This document shows, piece by piece, positions 15,871-24,528 of a DNA stretch of 33,755 bases (positions within the stretch are counted from its first letter, which is position 1; every line of letters begins with the position of its first letter). Where the stretch lies: the NCBI GenBank assembly GCA_020851325.1, contig JADZCY010000392.1:1-33755 (forward strand), written 5' to 3'. Made by a program: the position numbers and the translations under genes. Under the pieces are notes generated by a model, which made no database searches, was not told the origin of the DNA, and saw only the letters and a program-made list of their open reading frames with translations. The DNA is from Acidobacteriota bacterium (GTDB lineage: Bacteria > Acidobacteriota > Vicinamibacteria > Vicinamibacterales > UBA2999).

Positions 15871-18303
15871 ATGCGCGTGCGCGCTCTCGCTGCCCTCATT
15901 GCCCTGATTCCGCTCTGCGCCCAGGCGCAGCCCGTACCCGAGACCTTCGACGAATGCACGGCGCCGGTCCAGACCGTGTTGCGCAACGCGCGCGCCGACT
16001 TCTCGCTGACCGGCATTGCGCTGGCGATGTCGGCCAACGGCACGCTGAACTGCGGCGGCGCGGTCGGTCTGGCCAGTGCGGCCGGCAGCCGCCCGATGCT
16101 GCCCACCACCATGATGCGAATCGGCAGTATCTCGAAGCCGATTACCGCCATGGCGATCATGCGGCTGCGCGAGGCCGGGCAGTTGTCGCTCGACGACCGC
16201 GTCATCGACCGTCTCGCGGACCTCGCCCCCGCCGGTGGTCCGGCCGATCCGCGCTGGGCCCAGGTGACGCTGCGCACGCTGCTGCAGCATTCTCTTGGCT
16301 GGGACCGCGCCATCGGCGGCGAGCCCATCCAGAACAGCCGCGCCATTGCGGCCGCGCTCGGCATTCGCGGCCCGGCCACCTCCAGTGACGTCACGCGCTG
16401 GCTGTTCCAGCAGTCGCTGCACTTCGATCCCGGCACGCGCTACGCCTACACCGGCGTCGCCTACGCCATGCTGGCGCTCGTCGTCGAACGCGTGTCGGGG
16501 ATGCCGTACGAGCGCTACACGCGCGAAACGCTGCTCGAGCCGCTCGGCATCCGGACGTCGATGCGGATCGGCCGCACGTTGCCCGAGGGCCGTTCGCAGC
16601 CGGGGAATCCGCTGCGGCACGAGGCGGTGTATCACCAGCCCGCCGGCGCGCCGCAGGGCCCCAGTGTGTTTCCGTGGGTGAGCGCACCCGTGCCCGACCC
16701 GTACGGCCAGTGGTACAACGAAAGCCTCGAGGGATCGGGCGGCTGGGTGGCGACGGCGCCGACCCTGGTGCGATTCATCGATGCCGTGTTCGGCCGCCCG
16801 GGCCGCCCGGCGATGTTCAGCCCGAGCACGCTGGCCGAGATCCAGGCGCGCCCGTCGTTCATCGCCCCCGACGCCACGAGCTGGGTCGGTCTCGGCTGGC
16901 AGGTCATTCCGGTCGCGGCCGGCAATCGCATCCGCTTTGCCGGCGGGCTGCGCGGCACCATGTCGGTGGTCTACCACCTGCCCAACGGCCGCAGCTTCGC
17001 CTACATCACCAACTATTCCGAGGACGGCGGCGACAACGACGCCACCGGGCTCGACACGGCGATGTTCAACGGCGTCGCGGCGCAACCAGCAGGGAGTTCC
17101 GTTGACGTTGGCGCGCTGCCGGCGTATGTCGACTCCACGGCGGTCATTCCGCAGATCCGCGCCCAGAAGGGCGTGGTCGATACGGCCTCCGGTGAACCGG
17201 GTCTGCGGCCCGGCGCCCCGTTCACGATTCTCGGATGGCGGCTGGCCGCGAGCACCACGACCGCACCGGGCGGAGCGCCGGTGACGAGGCTCGGCGACGT
17301 CGAGGTCCGCATCAACGGCTTTGCCGTGGGCCTGACGGCCGTCAGTCCCGGTCGCATCGACGGTGTACTGCCGGCCGGGGCGCCAGGCGGCACCGCGTCC
17401 CTGGTGGTCGTCCGCAGCGATGTCGGCGGGGAGCCCGAACCCATCGAGATTCGTCCGCTCACCAGCGCACCGGGTGTGCCCACCGCGGTGCAGGCGACGG
17501 CCAGCGGCAACACGTTGTTCATGTCGTGGGCGGCGCCAGCTTCAGGCGCGGCGCCAACCGGCTACACGCTGGTGGCGCGCACGGCACCCGGAGCGGCACC
17601 GCTGCTCACACTGCCACTGGGGCTGACCACGACGTTTACGGCGACGGCTCCGAACGGTACCTATCTGGTGAGCCTCACCGCCAGCAACGCCTTTGGAACC
17701 GGTCCCGAATCGGCCGCCATCAGCGTCACGTTCCCCAGCGTCGTCCCGGCGCCGACCCCGCCGACGGGACTGATGGTGAACCTCGCCGGCAACAACGCGA
17801 CGTTCGGGTGGACGCCACCGGTGTCGGGCGCGCCGCTCAGCGGCTATCAGTTGCTGGCCGGATCGACGCCCGGTTTCTCCACGCCGATTGCGGTGCTGCC
17901 CCTGTCGCCGGCAGCGACGAGCACGCACGTGCCGAACGTTCCGCCCGGCACCTACTATGTGCGACTGGTGGCGCAGAATGCCGGCGGGACGAGCGCGCCG
18001 TCGAACGAGGTCACCGTCGTCGTGGCGCCGCTGGCGCCTCCTGGCGCGCCGTCGCTCACCGCGATGGCGGCGGGCACGACAGTGAACGTCTCATGGGCGC
18101 CCGGTGGTGGTGGGACGCCGGCGGGCTACACACTGGTCGCCGCGGCCTCTCCTGGCGGGGCGCCGATCGCGACGATTCCTGTCGGCGGAAACGGGGCGCA
18201 GTTCCAGGGCGTGCCACGAGGTACCTACTACCTGCGCCTCACTGCCACGAATGCCGCCGGCACCAGCGCACCCTCGAACGAGGTGACGGTCGTCGTCTCG
18301 TAG
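15871..18303 (+). CDS. secreted serine hydrolase (beta-lactamase class C-like) with IPT and fibronectin-III repeats
   Basis: An 810-residue exported protein. Residues 1-20 are a signal peptide ending in AQAQ. Residues 30-395 form a serine beta-lactamase/transpeptidase-like domain. Ser86 and Lys89 lie in GSISKPIT (S-x-x-K), and Y191 in YAYTGVAY. The usual Tyr-x-Asn reads Tyr-Ala-Tyr, and the third motif (normally His-x-Gly) reads FAGGLRG at 357-363, so activity may be altered. Residues about 430-545 form an IPT-like region ([13 protein letters not shown], then [16 protein letters not shown]). Three fibronectin-III-like modules follow, from about 547 to the end, each with the GYxLxAxxxPG and GTYYVRL patterns. 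Likely cell-surface or secreted, with binding modules. AAAGGA lies upstream of the ATG at 15871. Confidence 0.85.
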   Translation: MRVRALAALIALIPLCAQAQPVPETFDECTAPVQTVLRNARADFSLTGIALAMSANGTLNCGGAVGLASAAGSRPMLPTTMMRIGSISKPITAMAIMRLREAGQLSLDDRVIDRLADLAPAGGPADPRWAQVTLRTLLQHSLGWDRAIGGEPIQNSRAIAAALGIRGPATSSDVTRWLFQQSLHFDPGTRYAYTGVAYAMLALVVERVSGMPYERYTRETLLEPLGIRTSMRIGRTLPEGRSQPGNPLRHEAVYHQPAGAPQGPSVFPWVSAPVPDPYGQWYNESLEGSGGWVATAPTLVRFIDAVFGRPGRPAMFSPSTLAEIQARPSFIAPDATSWVGLGWQVIPVAAGNRIRFAGGLRGTMSVVYHLPNGRSFAYITNYSEDGGDNDATGLDTAMFNGVAAQPAGSSVDVGALPAYVDSTAVIPQIRAQKGVVDTASGEPGLRPGAPFTILGWRLAASTTTAPGGAPVTRLGDVEVRINGFAVGLTAVSPGRIDGVLPAGAPGGTASLVVVRSDVGGEPEPIEIRPLTSAPGVPTAVQATASGNTLFMSWAAPASGAAPTGYTLVARTAPGAAPLLTLPLGLTTTFTATAPNGTYLVSLTASNAFGTGPESAAISVTFPSVVPAPTPPTGLMVNLAGNNATFGWTPPVSGAPLSGYQLLAGSTPGFSTPIAVLPLSPAATSTHVPNVPPGTYYVRLVAQNAGGTSAPSNEVTVVVAPLAPPGAPSLTAMAAGTTVNVSWAPGGGGTPAGYTLVAAASPGGAPIATIPVGGNGAQFQGVPRGTYYLRLTATNAAGTSAPSNEVTVVVS

Positions 18304-18685
18304 CGGAGCCGCGCAATCCCTATTGACGGACTAATTAGGTCGGATATACTCGAACTCGCCTATCTCGTCTTTGGCCATTGAGAGCGTCCTCAAAGGTCGA
18401 GGCCCGACAGCAGCGTCGGTCACTGCGCGCCCGTCTTTTCGTACGGGCCCGCGGTCTCCGGCGTTTCTGGCGCCAGCCTCACCTGGACGCGGCCGTCCTG
18501 ACCCTCGCGAGTGCCGCACGACCTCCTGCGCTGCAGGAGTGACCCGCCGGGTGCGTCAACACCCGACGGGCCGTTCGAACACGAAGGCCCGAGGAGAGCC
18601 CATCAGACACGTGCGTGCCCGACCGCGTTCGACCCCGTCATTGTAGGGGACGACGTGGCAGACCCGCCGTGAGGAGTTTGCCGTC
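18304..18685 (+). other. 382-base non-coding region: promoter and structured leader of the receptor operon
   Basis: No credible gene lies here. After the promoter at 18323-18350, three hairpins can be drawn: 18404-18419 (CCGAC/GTCGG), 18523-18539 (CTCCTGC/GCAGGAG, three-base loop) and 18543-18570 (11-bp stem CCCGCCGGGTG with one mismatch, six-base loop). None is followed by a T-run, so they are not simple terminators. The 335-base distance from the -10 to the ATG is unusually long and suggests a regulatory leader. I could not match it to a cobalamin or other riboswitch consensus. Confidence 0.5.
18323..18350 (+). promoter_or_regulatory. sigma-70 promoter overlapped by IscR/Rrf2-like operator
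   Basis: TTGACG at 18323-18328 and TATACT at 18345-18350, spaced by 16 bases, make the clearest housekeeping-type promoter in the window. Between them, GACTAATTAGGTCGG has GACT and GGTC arms five bases apart, followed by GGATAT. This agrees with most of the type-1 IscR site (GACT-N5-AGTC with outer YY/RR and TAT). Rrf2/IscR proteins sense Fe-S status and would occlude RNA polymerase here. The assignment fits the downstream iron/heme receptor but is inferred from the motif. Confidence 0.45.
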
Positions 18686-20977
18686 ATGACGTCGCGCCGT
18701 TTGTCGCAGCCGGCCTGGATTGCCATTCCCGCCGCTGCCCTGGTCCTCGCCCTTGCTGCCCCGGTTAACACCTGGGCGCAGGGCAGCCAGGCTCCCGCAG
18801 CCACTACCGCCGCCGAGCAACCGCCGGCCGATCCGCCGCAGGAACAGGAGCCGCAGCCGGCCCGCTTCTTCGACTCGGTCACCGTCAGCGCCACGCTGTC
18901 GCCGACCGTCGTCAGGGACACGCCCGGCACCGTGTCGGTGATTGGCGCCGAGACGATCCAGCGCCGCATGATCGAGAGCACCGCCGACCTCGTGAAGTTC
19001 GAGCCCGGCGTCTACATCGACGCCAACGTCACGCGCGTCGGCCTCAACGGCTTCAACATCCGCGGCATCGGCGGCAACCGCGTGATGACGCGCGTCGACG
19101 GCGTCGAGACGTCGGAGCAGTTCGACTTCGGTCCGTTCAACGTCCACCAGTTCTCGCTGGATCTCGACACGCTGAAGACGGCAGAGATCGTCCGCAGCTC
19201 TGCCTCGTCGCTCTACGGCAGCGACGCGCTCGGCGGCGTGGTGTCGTTTTTCACCAAGGACCCTGCCGATTACCTCAACGGCCAGTCGCGCCACATCGGC
19301 GGCAAGCTGCTCTTCGACGGCCGCGCCGAGGACACCAGCGGCAACGCCGTGCTCGCCGGCGGCAACAACCGCGTGCAGGCGTCGCTCTTCGGTAGTTACG
19401 CGAATGGCCACGAGATGCGGAATCGCGGCCGCATCACCGCCGAGAACGCCACGCGCACCGCGCCCAACCCGCAGGACCGCACCAACATCCAGGCGCTCGG
19501 CAAGGTCACGGTGCGGCTCGGCGACGGCAACACGCTGCGCGGCGCCGTCGAAGTCGCCGACAACGACGTCACGACCGAAGCGTTCTTCTCGCGCACGGTC
19601 ACCGCGGCCGGCCCGACGGTCACCAGCGTCACCGACATCGATTCCGTCGACACGATGCGCCGCCAGCGCTACTCGATCGATCAGACGATCGACAACCGCC
19701 TGCGCATGAATCACCTGTCGTGGAGCCTCTACGCGCAGAACAGCGACACCGATCAGGTGGTCGACGAAGTGCGCGTCATGACCGGCCCGACATCGCTCAC
19801 GGTGCTGCGCAACGGCACGCTCGAATACGAACAGCAGACCATCGGCGGCACGGCGCAGGGCCGCAAGCTGGTGACGCCCGGCGGCCAGGGCGTGCTGCTC
19901 ACCTTCGGCGGCAGCTACAAGCGCGACGTGTTCGACATGATTCGCGACCGCGTCGATCACAACGCCGCCACCGGCGCCATCGTGCCGGCGGTGAACACCA
20001 TCCTGCCGTCGAAGTACTTCCCGAAGAGCACGGTGGGCGAGGGCGGTGCGTATCTGCAGGCGGAAGCGCAGTTCGGCCGCGTCACGGTGCTGCCGGGCCT
20101 TCGCTACGATCGCTTCACGCTCGACGGCGACGAGGCCGATCAGGTTTACATCGACAATCAGAACCCGCGCGCCGCCGACTTCTCGGCCGATCGCGTCTCC
20201 ACGCGCGTCGGCGCCAGCCTGCGCCTCACCAACGCGCTCAGCGCGCACGTGCAGTACTCGGGCGGGTTCCGGGCGCCGCCGTACAGCGCCGTCAACAGCG
20301 GCTTCACCAACCTCGCCGGCGGCTACACATCGCTGCCGAACACCGATCTGCGTCCCGAGACGAGCGACAACTTCGAAGGCTCGCTGCGCGCCGCCACCGG
20401 CCGCGTCAGCTTTGGCGCGACGGTGTTCTCGAACCACTACGACGACTTCATCCTCCAGGCGTTCCGCGGCATCAACCCGGGAACGGGGCTGATGGAGTAT
20501 CAGTACCAGAACGTCTCGAAGGTGAGCATGAACGGCCTCGAACTGCAGGGCGATGCGCGTCTCGCGCGCGACCTGCGGCTGCGCGCCGCCTACACGATCA
20601 TCCGCGGCAACGATGTGTCCACCGACGTCGACGTGCCGATCAACACCGTGGCGCCGGATCAGGGCACGCTCGGCCTGCAGTACGACGTGCCGTCGGGCCG
20701 CTGGGGCAGCGAACTGATCGTGCGCGCCGTCCGCGGACAGCGGCCGGACGTTGCCGGCACCGGCTTCTACGCGCCGGCGGCCTTTGCCGTTGCCGACGCC
20801 ACCGGTTGGCTGCGCGTCGCGCCGGATCTGATCGTCCGCGTCGGCGTGCTGAACTTCACGAACACGCGCTACTTCGAATGGTCGAACGTGCGCGGCCGTC
20901 AGGCGTCGGACATCAACATCGATCGTTACTCGAGCCCGGGCGCGGCCGCACTGCTGTCCCTGTCCTACGGCTGGTAG
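18686..20977 (+). CDS. TonB-dependent receptor, hemoglobin/transferrin/lactoferrin family
   Basis: A 763-residue outer-membrane receptor that would import an iron- or heme-carrying ligand with energy from TonB. A signal peptide (1-31) is followed by a Pro/Gln-rich stretch and a TonB box-like DSVTVSA near residue 68. The plug spans about 80-190 (FNIRGIGGNRVMTRVDGVE and SLYGSDALGGVVSF), and the barrel ends in LLSLSYGW. The FRAPP box (F528-P532) and NTDL (about 552) are the hallmarks of the heme/hemoglobin receptor branch. No histidine lies between these two boxes, where heme receptors usually carry one. Ligand identity is thus uncertain. GAGGAG lies nine bases upstream of the ATG. The neighbouring heme biosynthesis operon and the IscR-like site support a role in iron or heme supply. 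Confidence 0.87.
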   Translation: MTSRRLSQPAWIAIPAAALVLALAAPVNTWAQGSQAPAATTAAEQPPADPPQEQEPQPARFFDSVTVSATLSPTVVRDTPGTVSVIGAETIQRRMIESTADLVKFEPGVYIDANVTRVGLNGFNIRGIGGNRVMTRVDGVETSEQFDFGPFNVHQFSLDLDTLKTAEIVRSSASSLYGSDALGGVVSFFTKDPADYLNGQSRHIGGKLLFDGRAEDTSGNAVLAGGNNRVQASLFGSYANGHEMRNRGRITAENATRTAPNPQDRTNIQALGKVTVRLGDGNTLRGAVEVADNDVTTEAFFSRTVTAAGPTVTSVTDIDSVDTMRRQRYSIDQTIDNRLRMNHLSWSLYAQNSDTDQVVDEVRVMTGPTSLTVLRNGTLEYEQQTIGGTAQGRKLVTPGGQGVLLTFGGSYKRDVFDMIRDRVDHNAATGAIVPAVNTILPSKYFPKSTVGEGGAYLQAEAQFGRVTVLPGLRYDRFTLDGDEADQVYIDNQNPRAADFSADRVSTRVGASLRLTNALSAHVQYSGGFRAPPYSAVNSGFTNLAGGYTSLPNTDLRPETSDNFEGSLRAATGRVSFGATVFSNHYDDFILQAFRGINPGTGLMEYQYQNVSKVSMNGLELQGDARLARDLRLRAAYTIIRGNDVSTDVDVPINTVAPDQGTLGLQYDVPSGRWGSELIVRAVRGQRPDVAGTGFYAPAAFAVADATGWLRVAPDLIVRVGVLNFTNTRYFEWSNVRGRQASDINIDRYSSPGAAALLSLSYGW

Positions 20978-20987
20978 AAGGAGACTG

Positions 20988-22076
20988 ATGATGACACGTG
21001 CGATCCTCTCGGGATGTCTGGCCGTCGCGGCGTCGACGACGTTGGCGGCACATCTGCTGTCGACCGGTCCGGACGCGTTGACCCGCGCGGACGAGGTGTC
21101 GAGCCGTGCGGTGGATCCGGCTGCAGGCTTCTCGCCGTCGTTGCCGGAAGCCACATCGTCGTTTGGCGCCGTCGCCAGTGACGGGTGGCTCTACGTTTAC
21201 GGCGGCCACGTCGCCCGCACGCATTCGTACTCCACCGCCTCGATGTCGGGCCGCTTTCATCGTCTCAGGATCGACTTGAAGGGCTTGAAGGACTTGGAGG
21301 GCTTGAAAGGCTTGGAGGGCTTGAAGGGCGGAACGGCCTGGGAATCGCTGCCGGGCGGGCCGAAGCTGCAGGGCATGAACCTCGCCGCGCATGACGGCAA
21401 GGTGTACCGCGTCGGCGGCATGGAAGCGCGCAACGAGCCGGGTGCGAAGCAGGACCTGCACTCGGTGGCGGATGTGGCGCGGTTCGATCCGGCGACGTCC
21501 GCCTGGACGGCGCTGCCGCCGCTGCCGGCGGGACGCTCGTCGCACGACGTCGTGATCGTCGGCACGCGGATGTTCGTGCTCGGCGGCTGGAACATGAAAG
21601 GCGGGTCGGCGAGCACGTGGGCCGAGACGGTGGAGGTGCTCGATCTCGCCGCTGCCTCGCCCTCGTGGACGAGCATCCCGCAGCCGTTCCGCCGCCGGGC
21701 GTTGATTGCCGCCGCCTCTGGCGATCGCATCTATGTGTTCGGCGGCATCGACAACACCGACAAGGTGCAGCCGACGGTGAACGTGCTCGACACGGCTACC
21801 GGCACGTGGTCGGAAGGGCCAGCACTGCCGGCCGGCAACATGAACGGCTTCAGCCCGGCCGCGTGCGCGCACGGGGGCCGGCTGTACGTGAGCGTTGGCG
21901 ACGGCGGATTGCACCGCCTGTCAGCCGACGGCAAGAGCTGGGAGTCGGTCGCCACCAGCACGCCGCGCATCGTTCACCGCATGGTGCCGGCGGGTGACCG
22001 GCTATTGATCATCGGCGGCGCGGCCAAGGGCACGAATCTCGATCTGATCGAGACGGTGGCGGTGGCGGGCAAGTAG
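20988..22076 (+). CDS. exported kelch-repeat protein
   Basis: A 362-residue protein with a signal peptide (about 1-25) and a kelch-type beta-propeller. Repeated blades read SDGWLYVYGGH near 64, DGKVYRVGGM near 136, GTRMFVLGGW near 191, GDRIYVFGGID near 245, GGRLYVSVGDG near 292 and GDRLLIIGG near 332. Such propellers bind glycans or proteins, or act as mutarotases; no active site is evident here. Residues 97-114 are six imperfect LKG/LEG triplets from a 9-base tandem repeat inside the first blade region. The start lies ten bases after the TonB receptor stop, with AAGGAG upstream, so the two form an operon. It could be an accessory surface protein for the receptor. Confidence 0.85.
   Translation: MMTRAILSGCLAVAASTTLAAHLLSTGPDALTRADEVSSRAVDPAAGFSPSLPEATSSFGAVASDGWLYVYGGHVARTHSYSTASMSGRFHRLRIDLKGLKDLEGLKGLEGLKGGTAWESLPGGPKLQGMNLAAHDGKVYRVGGMEARNEPGAKQDLHSVADVARFDPATSAWTALPPLPAGRSSHDVVIVGTRMFVLGGWNMKGGSASTWAETVEVLDLAAASPSWTSIPQPFRRRALIAAASGDRIYVFGGIDNTDKVQPTVNVLDTATGTWSEGPALPAGNMNGFSPAACAHGGRLYVSVGDGGLHRLSADGKSWESVATSTPRIVHRMVPAGDRLLIIGGAAKGTNLDLIETVAVAGK
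21276..21329 (+). repeat. 9-bp coding microsatellite, six copies
   Basis: Six consecutive 9-mers of the form TTGRARGRC, starting at 21276, 21285, 21294, 21303, 21312 and 21321, keep the reading frame of the kelch protein. They encode Leu-Lys/Glu-Gly/Asp triplets between the first and second blades. Copy number could vary by slippage without breaking the frame. Confidence 0.92.
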
Positions 22077-22087
22077 CATCACGAGGA

Positions 22088-22135
22088 CGACGCGGCTGGC
22101 CTTCGACTTCGCTCAGGCCTCGCCAAGCCGCGTCG
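22088..22135 (+). terminator. bidirectional hairpin between convergent operons
   Basis: CGACGCGGCT (22088-22097) pairs perfectly with AGCCGCGTCG (22126-22135). A nested GGCC/GGCC pair (22098-22101, 22116-22119) closes a loop containing CTTCGACTTCGCTCAG. It lies between the kelch stop and the hemH stop, where both transcripts must end. No T-run follows, so termination efficiency is uncertain. The loop sequence resembles a motif repeated in many bacterial genomes. Confidence 0.6.
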
Positions 22136-22141
22136 CTCCAC

Positions 22142-23116
22142 TCATGCAACTGACGCCGAAACGCGGCTTGGTTCGGCGTGGTGATGCACCTGCGTCACGA
22201 TCAGACGCATCAGCGCGGCTGATTCGTTGAGGCACGGCAGGTGGCGCGACTCCACGTTCGTCAGCGCCCGCAAGGCGACGCGTCCTTCCAATTCGCTCTC
22301 GGCGTTGTCGGCCAGGAACCCGTACGGGTAATACACGACGCGCCGAAATCCCGCGTCGGCGATGTGCTGCAGCGCTTCTTCCACCGGCGGACTCGTCCAC
22401 GTGCCGCCGCGCGTGTGATTCAACCAGCCATTCACCACCTGTCCGAAGTGCGGCCGCAGACGCGCCGCCACCGCTTCGCACAACTGCTCGGTGGCGATCA
22501 GTCCGGTGTCGATCGGCTCGGTCGGATCGATCACCGTGCCATGCGCGGCGAGCACCACGGCGACGTCGGCGCCGCGCCAGCCTTCTTCATGCGGCGTGTG
22601 TGCCAGCACATGCGCCGCTGACACCTCGGCGAGCGGATCGACGTCGATCGCCGGCAGCACGTGCACGGCGCCGCGTCGCCGCGGCTGCACGCGTGTCACC
22701 ACGGTGCGCGACAGCGCGTGCGTGAAGGCGGAGTCGGCCGCATACATCGGCACGATCCACACCGGGTCGTCGCTCGGAATCCCGCCGAGGACATCGGCCA
22801 GCAGCGGCGCGCGGAACTCGTACGCCACGTGCGTCACCCACGGCGCTCCCTCGTCGGTCGCGCCCAGCAGCGATCGCAGTACGCCCGCCTGCCGCTCGCT
22901 GATCGGCTCGAGCGGCGAACTGTAGGCTTCGGTCGTCCACGACGACGAGCGGCCGCGTGCGCGCGACAGCGCGATCAGCGGCACCACCGGCGCCGGGATT
23001 GGCGCCACCGTGCGCGTCAAGCCGACGAGGATGCGCCACGAATAGACGAGCTGATCGACGAAATGGGGCCGCGTCGGCTCTCCGTAGGTGACGAGGACGA
23101 TATGACGCTTGCTCAC
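22142..23116 (-). CDS. hemH: ferrochelatase
   Basis: Ferrochelatase inserts ferrous iron into a porphyrin ring, the last or near-last step of heme synthesis. The 324-residue product has H192 in VLAAHGTVID, the metal-binding histidine of the family. YGFLADNAESELE (265-277) corresponds to the conserved GFvxDhxETLxE motif: E273 is retained, while the usual His is Asn271. The opening VTYGEPTRP is like the AYGTP of Bacillus-type coproporphyrin ferrochelatases. A His-triplet lies near the C-terminus (311-313). The GTG start at 23116 overlaps the hemY stop (GTGA); a longer frame upstream is rejected. It is the last gene of the heme operon. Confidence 0.87.
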   Translation of the reverse strand: MSKRHIVLVTYGEPTRPHFVDQLVYSWRILVGLTRTVAPIPAPVVPLIALSRARGRSSSWTTEAYSSPLEPISERQAGVLRSLLGATDEGAPWVTHVAYEFRAPLLADVLGGIPSDDPVWIVPMYAADSAFTHALSRTVVTRVQPRRRGAVHVLPAIDVDPLAEVSAAHVLAHTPHEEGWRGADVAVVLAAHGTVIDPTEPIDTGLIATEQLCEAVAARLRPHFGQVVNGWLNHTRGGTWTSPPVEEALQHIADAGFRRVVYYPYGFLADNAESELEGRVALRALTNVESRHLPCLNESAALMRLIVTQVHHHAEPSRVSASVA

Positions 23117-24528
23117 CGCACCGCTCCTTCCGCAGATCGAGACGCCACGATCGGCCCTGAGGATCCCATCCATCCTTCGCGTTCGGCGAGCCGATGCGCC
23201 CACTGCCGTCCGGCCTTCACCGCGTGATTGAACGACACGCCGTCGTAACCCGTGCCGCACACCGACAGGCCCGGAAACGCCGCGACGCGCTGGCGGATAT
23301 CGCGCACGCGCTCTTCGTGACCGACGACGTACTGCGCGATCGCCTGCGGCCATGCGACGGCGGATACGTGCAGCGGCTCGGCGGTGACCTGCATCACGCG
23401 GCGCAGTTCGGCCCGCGCCGTCTCGACGAGCGCGGACTCACCGCTGTCGACGGCGGACGGCGTGCGGCTGCCGCCAAGAATCGCCCGCACGAGCACCGTG
23501 CCGTCCTTCGCGCGGCCGGGAAAGAGCGACGATTCCCACACCACGCCCAGCGTGGTCAGCCCTTCACCGCGCGTCGCCAGGTAGCCGTAGCCATCGAGCG
23601 CACGAGGGATGTCGGTGACGCGATACCCGAGCGCCACCACACCGACACCGGCGTACGGCGTGGCACCGAGTGCCGCGGCCAGCGCCTGATCCTGCGCGCG
23701 CATCAGCGTCGCCGTGACGCGCGCCGGCGTCGCCAGCAGCACATCATCGGCGCGGACCTCGCCACGCGGACCACGCACGATCCACTCGCGATCGTCGCGC
23801 CGCACCTGCTGCACCGGCCAATCGAGGCGCAACGCGTCGCCGAGGCGCGCGGTGAGTGCATCCGGCAGCGCCGCCATGCCGCGATCGAAACTGAGCAGCA
23901 CCGGCGGCCCCTTGCCGCTGCTGCGACGGCTGAACATCGCGCGGACGAGGCTGCCGTAGTCCCGTTCCATCTCCGCCATCATCGGGAACTGCGATCGCAG
24001 CGACAAGGCGCGGCTGTCACCGGCCGAGATGCCCGACACCGCGGCGTCGACGAGCATGTCGGCGGCTTCGGCGCCGATGCGTCGCGACGCGAACGCGTAC
24101 ACCGTTTCGTCGCCGCCCGGCGGGCCCGGCGCGAACGGCTCCATCGCCAGACGCAGCTTGCCGCGCCACGACAACGCCGGCGTCGTGATCAGGCTGGCCG
24201 GTGATGAGGGCACCTGGCACAGGCGGTTGTTACGCAGGATGAAGCGGCGCGCCGCTTCCGGCCGCGCGCTCACCAGCCGTGGCGTCAGCCGCATCTCGTC
24301 GACGAGCGCCAGCACCTCGGGCTCGCGATTCAGGAAGCCGTTGGGCCCCGCCTCGATGACGAACCCATCGGCGTGAATCGTACGGACGTGACCACCGGCC
24401 CGCGGCGCATGCTCGACGACGGTGAGGTCCAGCGGTTGCCGCGCCCGACGGGCGTGCGCCTGAAGGGTGGCGGCCGCCGCCAGCCCCGTGATGCCGGCAC
24501 CCACGACCACCACGCGCCGACTGCTCAT
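23113..24528 (-). CDS. hemY: protoporphyrinogen (or coproporphyrinogen) oxidase, FAD-dependent
   Basis: A 471-residue flavoprotein of the HemY/HemG (TIGR00562) type, which oxidises protoporphyrinogen IX to protoporphyrin IX using oxygen. The dinucleotide-binding start RRVVVVGAGITGLAAAATL is clear, followed by VVEHAPRAGGHVRTIHADGF and EAGPNGFL. The late FAD block LSVCGTGYDGVSFNHAVKAG closes the domain. Members of this group can also oxidise coproporphyrinogen, so the substrate depends on pathway type. The presence of hemN immediately upstream favours the protoporphyrin route. The ATG at 24528 overlaps the hemN stop (ATGA). Confidence 0.92.
   Translation of the reverse strand: MSSRRVVVVGAGITGLAAAATLQAHARRARQPLDLTVVEHAPRAGGHVRTIHADGFVIEAGPNGFLNREPEVLALVDEMRLTPRLVSARPEAARRFILRNNRLCQVPSSPASLITTPALSWRGKLRLAMEPFAPGPPGGDETVYAFASRRIGAEAADMLVDAAVSGISAGDSRALSLRSQFPMMAEMERDYGSLVRAMFSRRSSGKGPPVLLSFDRGMAALPDALTARLGDALRLDWPVQQVRRDDREWIVRGPRGEVRADDVLLATPARVTATLMRAQDQALAAALGATPYAGVGVVALGYRVTDIPRALDGYGYLATRGEGLTTLGVVWESSLFPGRAKDGTVLVRAILGGSRTPSAVDSGESALVETARAELRRVMQVTAEPLHVSAVAWPQAIAQYVVGHEERVRDIRQRVAAFPGLSVCGTGYDGVSFNHAVKAGRQWAHRLAEREGWMGSSGPIVASRSAEGAVR

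Noticed and set aside
18543-18570. Intrinsic terminator in the receptor leader
   Set aside because: The stem is strong, but no T-run follows and the receptor gene lies just downstream.
18351-18685. Cobalamin riboswitch before the TonB receptor
   Set aside because: The conserved B12-box and core segments could not be found, and the receptor belongs to the hemoglobin/transferrin branch rather than BtuB.
18638-21154. 838-residue open frame on the minus strand
   Set aside because: Antisense of the TonB receptor. The forward frame has a clear plug, boxes and barrel ending; the reverse frame has none.
23117-23353. N-terminal extension of ferrochelatase
   Set aside because: The extra residues are Arg-rich and lie within hemY; the GTG at 23116 overlaps the hemY stop like the other junctions.
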